From an uncultured Duncaniella sp. (GTDB lineage: Bacteria > Bacteroidota > Bacteroidia > Bacteroidales > Muribaculaceae), in the NCBI GenBank assembly GCA_910578515.1, contig CAJTQR010000004.1:186001-250000 (forward strand): DNA of 64,000 bases. The letters are read 5' to 3'. Below, one piece after another: positions 26,439-35,399 of the stretch. Position 1 is the first letter of the stretch, and each line of letters begins with the position of its first letter. The translations under genes and the position numbers were made by a program. Below the pieces are notes generated by a model, which was not told the DNA's origin, did not search any database, and saw nothing but the letters and a program-made list of their open reading frames with translations.

Positions 26439-28511
26439 TTATTTCCAGCTGTGACTCACACATCCCGAACCGCCACAGTCATGGAATTTCCACCAGTCCC
26501 ATGAACCATCCTCGTTGGCTGAAGCATTAGCCCAGTCAAGGAAGTTAAGATAAACGCTATGAATCTTCTTACTCTCCTTCGGCCAGTGCCATGAACTGGG
26601 TACAAGTATCATCTGCGGCGCAGAATTACCATTGTTGTAGGTGGGTGGTAAGATTGTGGTAGTACCACCCTTATCATTTACTGTTATCCGGAAACCGCCC
26701 ATGTGACCATCGTTAGGTTTGCCCGGTTTTTCATTGCTCGCCATAGAAAAATCCTCAGGGACCGTAATCTCTATCTCGGCTCCAAGGTCGGAATAACCAT
26801 TATGGTTAATCTGTGTGGTCGGACCTTTGTTTCCTTTAAACCATGAATGAAACTCACCGTCATTTGAATTTGCCGGACAAAGCAGATAATCACCAGTCAA
26901 ACCAGGCGCGGCAGCACCTCCGGTCATAGGATATTTTGAGTGCAGGTAAACCGGAAAAGTTCCGCCCGAAGCCAATGCTTTCACTGTGGCAGTGGTCTCT
27001 CCGCTTATATGCCGAACTCCAAACACCACATCATTGAAATCAAAATCAAACACTCCTCCGAGGTCCTCTGCTGCTACAATCCACGACTGAGCTTCCGGCT
27101 CGTCAGGATTCATCTGTATCAAATCATCCGTCTCGAAGTTTCCATTTACAAAGAACATAATATCATTCATATCGTGGTCAACACCATCTTCGACGCCCAT
27201 TACAATCTGGTTGCCCCATTTGTAAGTCACAAAACTCTTCTGGACTCTCCACTCATGTTTATTCACTCCTGTTTCCTCTTCAATACTGTTACAATCACTA
27301 TGAGTCATCCATCTGTGATATTTTTGATTGACCATAGGCTTGGAATAAGATGGGATATATGTCTTTTCTTCAGTAGTTATAAAGAATATTATATGTGTAC
27401 CTTTTGGGAACACATACGTAGGGTTCCCGGTTCCATCTTCTCCAAAATATACCAGTCGATATAACGAACCTGTGATTTCCTTATCTGCACCGCTTTCCGG
27501 ATTATAAGATTGCAGCTCTCCTGAAAGTTGCATACCATCATTGAGGAGGTCTCCATTCAACAACAGATTGTTTTTGGGTGAGGCATCATCTATAAACGTA
27601 TAGCGGTTAGCCCGCACAATATTGTTGAATGTTTCTATCTCATTCTCACCTTCTGTATAATAGAGATATCCAAATTTATTATGTGTATGGTCAGTACATC
27701 CGTAGAAATACTCCAAAGAAACCTCATCATCCGATGCAAGCACATACTCTACTCCTTGAGACGGAGATAGCCTGTCGGCAAATTTGAGTACATTACATAC
27801 GCCCTCACTGAAAACACCTCGTTTAGGACCTATAATCCATACTATATCAGAAAATTTATATCGGTTCTCTGTTTGTGTTGGCTCGACATTATTAAGCCTG
27901 TAATGATGAGTCACACTTGTGATTCTGTTTTCATCACCCCACTCCCCCTGGAAACCTATTGTATCCATCCAAAACTTCACATTGTTCTCAAATGCCAGTC
28001 CACCTTGTATTGTATTACCGACCAATTCTTTGGATTTTTCATCTTCACCTATTTCCTCTCCTATAGTCACAGGACATGCATCACCGGTTATAGCTTTCGA
28101 TTTATTAGCCGAAATAACAAGATTACCTTTTTGAATAGGGAAATAAGACGAGTGTATCAACAGACCGTCCACATCCAGCACTTCAACATAAGCATCTGTA
28201 AATTTTTTCTGAAAATCGAATGAAAAACTTCTTCGCGTCGCAGGATAATGCGCAGCAAGCTGACAACCCGGAGTGCCGGGCATAGCAGTGTAAATTTTTA
28301 CTTCGGATGCTTTGCCAAATGAAGTGGCATCGAAAGTAGCATTAATTACAGTAGCAAGGTTCCAGTCCTGACTGATGTTAAACACTCCGAATTCTTTTAT
28401 AAATTCTCTGTTATATAATTCATCGTTGGGTACTTCCATTGGTTCAGAAGCACATCCTGTAATGCAAAGCCATGCCGCAAACACAGCTCCAAAAGAGTTT
28501 CCTAATTTCAT
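26439..28511 (-). CDS. LruC-domain surface lipoprotein
   Basis: A 690-residue predicted lipoprotein (signal peptide ending CITGC, Cys20) of the LruC/DUF4842 type found in Bacteroidota. Two acidic, probably calcium-binding stretches mark the family: DGVDHDMNDIMFFVNGNFE and EDLGGVFDFDFNDVVFGV, the latter as in DUF4114. The N-terminal 150 residues start NREFIKEFGVFNISQDWN, a common opening of this group. It is probably exposed at the surface, as an adhesin or stalk-like protein; the function is unknown. Expression is predicted to depend on a promoter with a G8 run in its spacer (28564-28593). Confidence 0.85.
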   Translation of the reverse strand: MKLGNSFGAVFAAWLCITGCASEPMEVPNDELYNREFIKEFGVFNISQDWNLATVINATFDATSFGKASEVKIYTAMPGTPGCQLAAHYPATRRSFSFDFQKKFTDAYVEVLDVDGLLIHSSYFPIQKGNLVISANKSKAITGDACPVTIGEEIGEDEKSKELVGNTIQGGLAFENNVKFWMDTIGFQGEWGDENRITSVTHHYRLNNVEPTQTENRYKFSDIVWIIGPKRGVFSEGVCNVLKFADRLSPSQGVEYVLASDDEVSLEYFYGCTDHTHNKFGYLYYTEGENEIETFNNIVRANRYTFIDDASPKNNLLLNGDLLNDGMQLSGELQSYNPESGADKEITGSLYRLVYFGEDGTGNPTYVFPKGTHIIFFITTEEKTYIPSYSKPMVNQKYHRWMTHSDCNSIEEETGVNKHEWRVQKSFVTYKWGNQIVMGVEDGVDHDMNDIMFFVNGNFETDDLIQMNPDEPEAQSWIVAAEDLGGVFDFDFNDVVFGVRHISGETTATVKALASGGTFPVYLHSKYPMTGGAAAPGLTGDYLLCPANSNDGEFHSWFKGNKGPTTQINHNGYSDLGAEIEITVPEDFSMASNEKPGKPNDGHMGGFRITVNDKGGTTTILPPTYNNGNSAPQMILVPSSWHWPKESKKIHSVYLNFLDWANASANEDGSWDWWKFHDCGGSGCVSHSWK

Positions 28512-28563
28512 TAATGGATTGTTAGGTATAAGTAAAATTTTAATAGTAATGTGATTGTCACCA

Positions 28564-28593
28564 CAAATTTAAGTCAAAAATTACCCCCCCCAA
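28564..28593 (-). promoter_or_regulatory. Promoter with a G8 homopolymer in its spacer
   Basis: On the minus strand TTG is followed after exactly 19 bases by TAAATTTG. The spacer starts with seven G that, together with the G of the -33 element, form a run of eight (C8 at 28584-28591 on the plus strand). Slippage in this run would change the -33/-7 distance. The predicted start near 28557 lies about 45 bases before the lipoprotein ATG. Confidence 0.75.
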
Positions 28594-28681
28594 TTTATTA
28601 ACACTAATTAACTATTAAGATTATCTATCCCCATAAAAGGTACAATTATTAACACTCGAAAGATTATACCGACCATCAAAA

Positions 28682-28712
28682 TTGGATTATTGAACAATTG
28701 TTCGTACTTTTG
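28682..28712 (+). promoter_or_regulatory. Promoter of the 125-residue protein gene
   Basis: TTG (28682-28684), 20 bases, TACTTTTG (28705-28712), with a short leader of about 20 bases to the ATG at 28737. Confidence 0.75.
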
Positions 28713-28736
28713 CGGAAATTTCATAGTTTTAACACC

Positions 28737-29114
28737 ATGGAACAAGAACTGAAAAAAGAACTTTCCCGCGACCCGGACGGGTTGCTTACCTACGAATATA
28801 TAGCCAATCATATCGGTGCGTGCGATGATATCATGGACGAACTTGTCGACAATATGATTCTTGTCGACGGCACCGGTCAGTTTGTTGTCTCAGCTGCCCG
28901 TTATCTATATGCCATTGACAAAGAGCATCACTCTGCGGCTATCAACCGTCTCATATCATCAGCTATCGAGAAGGACCGCGAGCGCAAATATCTCCCTGAC
29001 CTGATTCTGAGCATCTGGGGTGCTGACTACGAAGAGCGCGCCGATGAACTTGCCGCTTCCGACGACAACTTCCGCCGCATCTACAAGCGTCTGCTTCCGC
29101 CAACCGGAATGTAA
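28737..29114 (+). CDS. Conserved small helical protein of unknown function
   Basis: A 125-residue acidic, mostly helical cytosolic protein. A repeat-like pattern of short helices is visible (DELVDNMILVDGTGQFVVSAARYLYAID, then AAINRLISSAIEKD). No enzyme or DNA-binding motif is recognised. The start at 28737 is preferred over one 13 codons upstream because it fits the promoter at 28682-28712. The gene stands alone between the lipoprotein and a convergent glycosyltransferase. Confidence 0.7.
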   Translation: MEQELKKELSRDPDGLLTYEYIANHIGACDDIMDELVDNMILVDGTGQFVVSAARYLYAIDKEHHSAAINRLISSAIEKDRERKYLPDLILSIWGADYEERADELAASDDNFRRIYKRLLPPTGM

Positions 29115-29122
29115 AAAAACAA

Positions 29123-29153
29123 AAGCGTGTGGAATCCTCGGTTCCACACGCTT
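29123..29153. terminator. Terminator between convergent genes
   Basis: Perfect 12-bp stem (29123-29134 and 29142-29153) with a seven-base loop. An A-rich tract on its left side serves as T-tract for the minus-strand glycosyltransferase; it may also stop the plus-strand gene. Confidence 0.85.
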
Positions 29154-29177
29154 CCAAATCCATATTGCAGGGAAATA

Positions 29178-30302
29178 TCATCCAAGCAATTTATGATAGA
29201 ATTTCCGCAGATTTCCGCATAATGCCTCATCTGTGAAATTTTCAATATGCTTTTTCCCCTCAGCTGTCAGTTCCGCACGCTTTTCAGCGGAATTAAGCAA
29301 CAGGTGCATCTGCGCCGCCACATCTTCAGCATCAAACGGGTCGCAATAAACCGCACCTTTACCACCCGCCTCTTCCAGGCATGACCCCGTGGCAGCTATG
29401 ACAGGGACACCAGAGGTAATCCCCTCAAGCACAGGAATGCCGAATCCTTCAAAATATGAAAGATAGATGGCTAACTCGCTCCCTTGATACAATGCCGGAA
29501 GATGCTCCAACGGCACACCGTTGATTATCCTTACACGCTCACGTAAACCGAGTGACTCTATCTGCTGCTCAAGTTTCTTCTGGAGAGATGTCCTCTTACT
29601 CACTATCACGAGCGGCACATCATCCTCAAGTCGCGATACAGCCTCTATCACCGTGGCATGATTCTTCCGGTCCTCAATGGTACCTACCGACACCATATAT
29701 CTATCGGGAAGCCCGTACAGTTTCCTCACTTCATCGATTTCCTCGTCCGTAAGCTTGCGTTTGAACAAAGAGTGACACCCCTGGTACAGCACATCAATCT
29801 TATCGGGCGACACTCCGTAGAATTCCACAATGTCACGCTTGGTCTGCTCGCTCACAGCTATGATTCTGTCGGCCACCCCGCAGGCATAGCGCGTCTTTTT
29901 CTCCAATATCTTTCTTGACAGGAAATCATAGGTGGCAGGATAGCGCAGAAATATCAAGTCATGAATCGTCACCACTGTCTTGCAGCCGGCTTTCTGTATC
30001 CCAAACGGCAACTCATTGCTCAGCCCGTGGAATATTTCAACTCCCGAGGCTTTCACATCCTTTACCATCGAGAAGTTCCTCCAGTAATGACGTCCTATCG
30101 ACGAGCCTTTGCCACTGTACACAAACTCCAGCTTATTGCCGGGGAGCAATCCGTCCCTGCACTTCTCGGCCCCCTTGTCAGGGGCGAATAGCACACACTC
30201 ATCCTCACCGGCAGCAGTCAGCAGATTGACCGTGCTGCGGCTATAGTTACCTATCCCGGTGAGATTCGACACTATCTTTTTCGCATCAAAACCGATACGC
30301 AT
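29178..30302 (-). CDS. GT4-family glycosyltransferase
   Basis: A 374-residue cytosolic glycosyltransferase of the GT-B fold, family 4. The N-terminal domain starts MRIGFDAKKIVSNLTGIGNYSR, with TVVTIHDLIF and RIIAVSEQTKRDI in the middle. The C-terminal donor-binding domain has SVGTIEDRKN and the EX7E-like motif in FEGFGIPVLEGITSGVPVI. It transfers a sugar from a nucleotide donor, probably in cell-surface glycan or glycoprotein synthesis; donor and acceptor cannot be read. It stands alone with a -7-like box (TACCTTTG) upstream at 30341-30348. Confidence 0.92.
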   Translation of the reverse strand: MRIGFDAKKIVSNLTGIGNYSRSTVNLLTAAGEDECVLFAPDKGAEKCRDGLLPGNKLEFVYSGKGSSIGRHYWRNFSMVKDVKASGVEIFHGLSNELPFGIQKAGCKTVVTIHDLIFLRYPATYDFLSRKILEKKTRYACGVADRIIAVSEQTKRDIVEFYGVSPDKIDVLYQGCHSLFKRKLTDEEIDEVRKLYGLPDRYMVSVGTIEDRKNHATVIEAVSRLEDDVPLVIVSKRTSLQKKLEQQIESLGLRERVRIINGVPLEHLPALYQGSELAIYLSYFEGFGIPVLEGITSGVPVIAATGSCLEEAGGKGAVYCDPFDAEDVAAQMHLLLNSAEKRAELTAEGKKHIENFTDEALCGNLRKFYHKLLG

Positions 30303-30478
30303 ATCTCAATTCTATAAATATTATTTTTTTACTTTCGCCACAAAGGTAAATATTTTTCCGCAATATAAATACCGCTTAAAGCCACCTCTGCAAAACATTC
30401 ACAGGTTTTTCCGCGTTTCACTTTTTATTATTACCTTTGCCAATACATAGTTACACAAAAACGTTATTTTCATCTAAA

Positions 30479-31327
30479 ATGAGATATATCACAACTCTAA
30501 TTATCGCACTTGCGGTCCTTTTCGGATTAAAAGCGCAAACCACTGATAAAATTATGGACAAGACATCAACAAACTCAGGTGATGTGAAGGTGCTCCTCAA
30601 AACCACCCTCGGCGACATCACTATTCTCCTTTATGGCGATACTCCCCGCCACCGTGACAATTTCGTGAAACTCGTGAAAGAAGGCAATTACGATGGAGTG
30701 CTGTTCCACCGCGTGATTAACGACTTCATGGTGCAGACCGGCGACCCATCGTCAAAAACCGCCCCCAAGGGCAAAATGCTTGGCGGTGGAGACGTCCCCT
30801 ACCAGATTGACGCCGAATTCCTGTTCCCCACCCACTATCACCACCGCGGCGCCCTCGCTGCCGCCCGTCAGGGTGACAATGTGAACCCCGAGAAGAAATC
30901 GTCAGGCTCACAGTTCTACATCGTAACCGGCAAGAAATTCACTGCCGGTCAACTCGACAACATGGAACGCCAGGCTGTCATGCGCCACAAACAGGAAGTA
31001 TTCGACTCACTCGCCAAGCAGAACCGTGACTCCATCATGACATTACGCCGCAACCGTGATGCAGCCGGACTCCAGGCGCTGCAGGAAAAGCTTGCAGCCG
31101 AAACTGAAAAGCTCACCGCCAACGACTCCGTAATCTATACCCCCGAGATGCGTGAGACCTATATGAAGGAAGGTGGCACACCCCATCTCGACGGCAGCTA
31201 CACCGTGTTCGGCCGTGTGATTTCCGGCATGGATGTAGTCGACAAAATCCAACAGGCCGAAACCGACGGGAACGACCGCCCCATAGAGGATATCCGAATC
31301 ATTTCGGCATCCATTCTACCCGAATAA
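30479..31327 (+). CDS. Periplasmic cyclophilin-type peptidyl-prolyl isomerase
   Basis: A 282-residue protein with signal peptide (TTLIIALAVLFGLKAQ) and a cyclophilin domain that speeds cis-trans isomerisation of prolyl bonds. Core motifs are NFVKLVKEGNYDGVLFHRVINDFMVQTGDP, GSQFYIVTGKKF and YTVFGRVISGMDVVDKI. About 70 residues rich in charged helix are inserted between the FYIVTG and FGRVISGMD parts (MERQAVMRHKQEVFDSLAKQ onward), as in many Bacteroidota cyclophilins. A -7 box TACCTTTG lies at 30432-30439. It probably helps fold envelope proteins. Confidence 0.93.
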   Translation: MRYITTLIIALAVLFGLKAQTTDKIMDKTSTNSGDVKVLLKTTLGDITILLYGDTPRHRDNFVKLVKEGNYDGVLFHRVINDFMVQTGDPSSKTAPKGKMLGGGDVPYQIDAEFLFPTHYHHRGALAAARQGDNVNPEKKSSGSQFYIVTGKKFTAGQLDNMERQAVMRHKQEVFDSLAKQNRDSIMTLRRNRDAAGLQALQEKLAAETEKLTANDSVIYTPEMRETYMKEGGTPHLDGSYTVFGRVISGMDVVDKIQQAETDGNDRPIEDIRIISASILPE

Positions 31328-31352
31328 AAAATTTCATTTCATCCGCCAAAAT

Positions 31353-31379
31353 TCAAGAGGGTGGTGACCACCCTCTTGA
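31353..31379 (+). terminator. Hairpin after the cyclophilin gene
   Basis: A nearly continuous 13-bp stem (31353-31365 and 31367-31379) with a minimal loop about 25 bases after the stop. The downstream T-content is modest, so it may be a weak terminator or an mRNA-stabilising hairpin. Confidence 0.65.
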
Positions 31380-31389
31380 TAAATTTCAT

Positions 31390-31514
31390 TATCTTTGCGG
31401 AGGTTTTCATAAACAACTCTCAAAGCCAGCGCTCCGGAAGAGCTCTCTGCCAGGACATGCGGCCGGAGAGTTGCATATAGCTAAATATAAGGTAAAAAGA
31501 TTAAATCAGATTAT
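31390..31514 (+). promoter_or_regulatory. Promoter and structured leader of pfkA
   Basis: TATCTTTG at 31390-31397 is a good -7 box, though no -33 TTG sits at the usual distance. The leader of about 110 bases contains an 8-bp base stem (CAACTCTC at 31414-31421 with GAGAGTTG at 31466-31473) enclosing smaller GC-rich pairings. It could be a stability element or cis-regulatory RNA. I recognise no known riboswitch in it. Confidence 0.45.
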
Positions 31515-32495
31515 ATGTCACAAATCAAATGTGTGGGTATCCTCACCTCAGGAGGTGACGCCCCCGGCATGAATGCCGCCATTCGCGCGGTGACACGCTC
31601 AGCCATCTACGGCGGTCTGCGTGTAAAGGGTATTTACCGTGGCTACCGTGGTCTTATCACCGATGAGATAGTCGAGTTCAAGACCCAGAATGTATCAAAC
31701 ATCATTCAGGCCGGCGGTACCATCCTTAAAACCGCACGATGCAAAGAATTCACCACTCCCGAGGGTCGCCAGCTCGCCTACGACAACCTCAAGCGTCACG
31801 AAATCGACGCGCTTGTGGTCATCGGTGGTGACGGTTCGCTCACAGGTGCACGCATCTTTGCCAATGAGTACAATCTCCCCATCATCGGTCTCCCCGGCAC
31901 TATCGACAACGACCTCTACGGCACCGACTCAACCATCGGATACGATACAGCGCTCAACACCATCATGGAATGCGTCGACAAAATCCGCGACACAGCCACA
32001 AGCCATGAGCGCCTCTTCTTCATCGAAGTGATGGGACGTGATGCCGGCTTCCTCGCTCTCAACGGTGCAATCGCATCGGGAGCCGAAGCAGCCATCATCC
32101 CGGAAATATCCACCGAGGTGGACCAGTTGGCCGAACTCATACAGAACGGTTTCCGCAAGAGCAAGAACTCATCCATTGTACTGGTGGCCGAAAGCCCCGT
32201 GACAGGAGGAGCAATGGGTCTCGCCGAACGTGTCAAGAACGAATATCCCGGATATGACGTGCGCGTGTCAATCCTCGGACACCTGCAGCGCGGTGGCTCA
32301 CCCACAGCCCACGACCGCATCCTTGCATCACGCATGGGCGCCGCAGCTATCGACGCTCTAATCGAGGACCAGCGCAACGTAATGATTGGTATACGCAACG
32401 ACGAAATCTGCTACGTACCATTCTCAAAGGCTATCAAAAACGACAAGCCTATCAACCGCGAGCTTCTCAACACCCTGCGTCGCCTCTCCATCTGA
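31515..32495 (+). CDS. pfkA: ATP-dependent 6-phosphofructokinase
   Basis: Glycolytic enzyme that phosphorylates fructose 6-phosphate to the 1,6-bisphosphate in the cytosol. It is 326 residues long. Key parts are TSGGDAPGMNAAIR at the N-terminus, GGDGS at 104-108, where glycine at 107 marks use of ATP rather than pyrophosphate, and the catalytic PGTIDNDLYGTD with Asp131. It is followed after 14 bases by an ABC ATPase gene, so the two may share a transcript. Confidence 0.97.
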   Translation: MSQIKCVGILTSGGDAPGMNAAIRAVTRSAIYGGLRVKGIYRGYRGLITDEIVEFKTQNVSNIIQAGGTILKTARCKEFTTPEGRQLAYDNLKRHEIDALVVIGGDGSLTGARIFANEYNLPIIGLPGTIDNDLYGTDSTIGYDTALNTIMECVDKIRDTATSHERLFFIEVMGRDAGFLALNGAIASGAEAAIIPEISTEVDQLAELIQNGFRKSKNSSIVLVAESPVTGGAMGLAERVKNEYPGYDVRVSILGHLQRGGSPTAHDRILASRMGAAAIDALIEDQRNVMIGIRNDEICYVPFSKAIKNDKPINRELLNTLRRLSI

Positions 32496-32509
32496 TTGAC
32501 GCCGCAGCG

Positions 32510-33163
32510 ATGATTGAAGTAAAGAACATATCAAAGAGTTTTGACCGGCTCCGTGTGCTTGACGATGTGAGCCTCACCATCAACGACGGTGAGTTTCTCT
32601 CAATCGTTGGTCCGAGCGGAGCCGGTAAGACTACTTTGCTCCAAATCATAGGGTCACTCGAAGCCCCCGATTCGGGTAGCGTGCTCTACGACGGTGTTGA
32701 CATCGTAAAGATGAAAAGCGCCACCCTCGCAAGTTTCCGCAACTCCAACATCGGCTTCGTGTTCCAGTTTCACCAGTTGCTTCCGGAATTTACTGTGACT
32801 GAAAATGTAGCGCTTCCGGCAATGATTGGCGGGGAGAACAGACGCACCGCCATGAAACGCGCTGCTGAAATCCTCACTGACTTCGGACTCGGTAGCCGTC
32901 TCGAACATCGCCCCACACAGCTGTCGGGTGGCGAACGCCAGAGAGCGGCAGCAGCCCGCGCGCTAATCAACAATCCGAAGGTAATACTTGCCGACGAGCC
33001 CTCAGGGAGCCTCGATTCACGCAATCGTGAAGAGCTTTACCGCCTTTTCTTCGAGCTCCGCGCCACCACCGGCAAGACTTTTATAATTGTGACCCACGAC
33101 GAATCACTCGCCGTCAACTCTGACCGCATAATTCACATGACCGACGGTAAAATTATCATCTGA
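32510..33163 (+). CDS. LolD/MacB-like ABC transporter ATP-binding protein
   Basis: A 217-residue ATPase with Walker A GPSGAGKT (34-41), signature LSGGERQRAAAARAL, Walker B VILADEPSGSLD and H-loop VTHD. The FQFHQLLPEFTVTENVALP stretch is typical of the LolD group, which drives lipoprotein release from the inner membrane (with LolCE) or MacB-type export. The membrane partners are not adjacent, which is usual in Bacteroidota. It lies 14 bases after pfkA and five bases before a lipoprotein gene. Confidence 0.9.
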   Translation: MIEVKNISKSFDRLRVLDDVSLTINDGEFLSIVGPSGAGKTTLLQIIGSLEAPDSGSVLYDGVDIVKMKSATLASFRNSNIGFVFQFHQLLPEFTVTENVALPAMIGGENRRTAMKRAAEILTDFGLGSRLEHRPTQLSGGERQRAAAARALINNPKVILADEPSGSLDSRNREELYRLFFELRATTGKTFIIVTHDESLAVNSDRIIHMTDGKIII

Positions 33164-33167
33164 CACC

Positions 33168-33836
33168 ATGCCACGCACAATTCTCACTCTGTTAACCATA
33201 TTTTTACTTTCATCCTGCATGTCCGACGACGGATATGACGGACCGGTGGATATGACCTACTGGGACATAGCCACATTCAACGGAAATATAGATGGCAGAG
33301 CTCAATTTACCGTGCGTCAGGTCAACGACTCCCCCGAGGCTACTCTCGTAGCGCGGACAGCGCTCGACACCGGCAGCGAGAACCTGGCAGGAAAACGGAT
33401 GTTGATACGCTATGTTCCGGAAAGCAAGAAGCCTTATACCTCCGGCACCATCACTCTCCAGAGCGCCTCGACAGTCAACCAGTCACCCACCCTCATCAAG
33501 AGCATGAATGAGTATACCGACTGGGCGCGTGACCGTGTGTACCTGTACAGCGTGTGGCGCACAGGCTCATACCTCAACTTTAACGTATCGCTCACCTACG
33601 ACAAGGAACCACGTATATTCTGCATCGTAGCCGACGAGACCACCCTCGAAAATGATTATCCCGACCTGTACCTTGTACACATCATGGCAAACGTCACCGA
33701 CTACCATGACCGCAGGTACTATGCCTCGTTCGACATAAGTAAAATCTGGGAGCGTGACAACGTTAATGGAGTCAGATTACATGTAGCAAATTCCAACCTC
33801 GATAAAGACATATTCACATTTGATAAGGCTAATTAA
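33168..33836 (+). CDS. NigD-like lipoprotein
   Basis: A 222-residue protein with lipoprotein signal peptide (TIFLLSSC, Cys17) and a beta-rich body resembling the NigD-like family of Bacteroidales. Supporting segments are the conserved RMLIRYVPESKKPY stretch, the DRVYLYSVWRTGSYLNFNVSL segment and the short IFCIVAD strand. NigD was named for a possible immunity role near a bacteriocin-like gene, but family members are widespread and their function is unsettled. It follows the LolD-like ATPase gene by four bases. Confidence 0.8.
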   Translation: MPRTILTLLTIFLLSSCMSDDGYDGPVDMTYWDIATFNGNIDGRAQFTVRQVNDSPEATLVARTALDTGSENLAGKRMLIRYVPESKKPYTSGTITLQSASTVNQSPTLIKSMNEYTDWARDRVYLYSVWRTGSYLNFNVSLTYDKEPRIFCIVADETTLENDYPDLYLVHIMANVTDYHDRRYYASFDISKIWERDNVNGVRLHVANSNLDKDIFTFDKAN

Positions 33837-34047
33837 ACTTTAATTCGTCTTAATGGTTTATATATTAGCAAATTTCTCCAAATTGCGCACGAATTGTTGA
33901 AGTGTGCCAATGGTTAAAGTTTCATTAATTCCTATGGAGTCATAAGAAATTTTAATAAATTTGTGTTGAAATAAGTAATATACTAAATCTGTGGGCCCCG
34001 CACTCAATAGTACTCTCCGTCCAAGCTCACTGTGAATCGCTAAAAAT

Positions 34048-34278
34048 ATGGCAAAGATTATTGGAGCAGTAGAAATCAACCGCGAAAGGTGTAAAGGTTG
34101 CGACCTATGTGTTGTCGCCTGTCCGTGTGACGTCCTTGCTCTACAACCTAAAGAAGTAAATGACCGTGGCTATCATTTCGTCACGGACAACAATCCGGAA
34201 AAATGCATCGGATGTGCCGCTTGCGCCACCGTATGCCCGGACGGATGCATAACTGTCTACCGACTGGTAGAAAAATAA
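34048..34278 (+). CDS. 2-oxoacid:ferredoxin oxidoreductase, ferredoxin-like delta subunit
   Basis: A 76-residue iron-sulfur protein with two CxxCxxCxxxC motifs (CKGCDLCVVACPC and CIGCAACATVCPD), each holding a [4Fe-4S] cluster. It passes electrons from the thiamine-dependent catalytic subunits to ferredoxin. It is the first gene of a four-gene operon. A possible -7 box (TAAATTTG, 33956-33963) lies about 85 bases upstream. Confidence 0.93.
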   Translation: MAKIIGAVEINRERCKGCDLCVVACPCDVLALQPKEVNDRGYHFVTDNNPEKCIGCAACATVCPDGCITVYRLVEK

Positions 34279-34316
34279 ATTCAACAATTCAGATTCTCCC
34301 CTCAGACATATAATTT

Positions 34317-35399
34317 ATGGAAGACGAAGTTAGATTAATGAAGGGCAATGAGGCTATAGCCCATGCAGCTATCCGCTACGGTGTGGATGGCTATTTCGGC
34401 TATCCCATCACACCTCAGAGCGAGATTCTTGAAACTCTTGAGGAACTTATGCCGTGGGAAACCACCGGCATGGTGGTGCTTCAGGCCGAGAGCGAGGTTG
34501 CCGCTATCAACATGGTATACGGCGGCGCGGCTACCGGCAAAGCCTGCATGACATCTTCATCAAGCCCCGGCGTGAGCCTTAAGCAAGAAGGCATCTCTTA
34601 CATCGCGGCCGGTGAGCTTCCTGCATTGATAATCAACTGTATGCGAGGTGGTCCCGGTCTCGGAACCATTCAGCCATCCCAAGCCGACTATTTCCAAGCC
34701 ACCAAAGGTGGAGGGCACGGCGACTATCATCTCATAGTACTTGCCCCGGCCTCGGTTCAGGAAATGGCCGATTTTGTAGGTCTCGGTTTTGACCTCGCTT
34801 TCAAATACCGCAACCCGGTGATGATGCTTGCTGACGGTATTGTGGGTCAGATGATGGAGAAAGTCATCCTCCCGCCGCAACGTCCACGCCGCACCGACGA
34901 GGAAATAGCCCTGCAATGTCCCTGGGCTGTGACAGGCAAACCTGCCACCCGCAAGCCCAACATCATGACAACCCTTGAGCTTGACCCTGTGGCGATGGAA
35001 CGCAACAATATACGCCTCCAGCAGACCTATGCGCTCATTTCGGAAAATGAAGTGCGCTATGACGAGTATGCTACCGAGGATTGCGAATACCTCATTGTAG
35101 CGTTTGGCTCTGTGGCGCGTATATGCCAGAAAGCCATCGAGGAAGCCCGTCAGGAAGGCATCAAGGTAGGTATGCTCCGACCCATCACCCTCTGGCCTTT
35201 CCCCTACAAGGAAATCAACCGTCTCGGCAAGCAGGTGAAGAAGATACTTGTGGTGGAACTCAATGCCGGACAGATGATTGAGGATGTACGCCTGAGCCTC
35301 GACAACAATATACCGGTGCGCCACTTCGGTCGAATGGGCGGTATTGTCATGGACCCCGACGAAGTTCTCGTCGCACTCAAAAATTTGATAAATGAATAA
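34317..35399 (+). CDS. vorB: 2-oxoacid:ferredoxin oxidoreductase alpha subunit (VorB/KorA type)
   Basis: A 360-residue cytosolic subunit that, with the thiamine-binding subunit, oxidatively decarboxylates 2-oxoacids to acyl-CoA and reduces ferredoxin. It starts LMKGNEAIAHAAIRYGVDGYFGYPITPQSEI, with MTSSSSPGVSLKQEGISY and RGGPGLGTIQPSQADYF, all typical of the branched-chain 2-oxoacid (VorB) branch. The exact substrate (2-oxoisovalerate or 2-oxoglutarate) cannot be settled by eye. It overlaps the next gene by eight bases. Confidence 0.92.
   Translation: MEDEVRLMKGNEAIAHAAIRYGVDGYFGYPITPQSEILETLEELMPWETTGMVVLQAESEVAAINMVYGGAATGKACMTSSSSPGVSLKQEGISYIAAGELPALIINCMRGGPGLGTIQPSQADYFQATKGGGHGDYHLIVLAPASVQEMADFVGLGFDLAFKYRNPVMMLADGIVGQMMEKVILPPQRPRRTDEEIALQCPWAVTGKPATRKPNIMTTLELDPVAMERNNIRLQQTYALISENEVRYDEYATEDCEYLIVAFGSVARICQKAIEEARQEGIKVGMLRPITLWPFPYKEINRLGKQVKKILVVELNAGQMIEDVRLSLDNNIPVRHFGRMGGIVMDPDEVLVALKNLINE

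Noticed and set aside
33858..34079. Minus-strand ORF of 73 codons before the ferredoxin gene
   Set aside because: It overlaps the start of the oxidoreductase operon and its leader; the sequence shows no coding character and no promoter.
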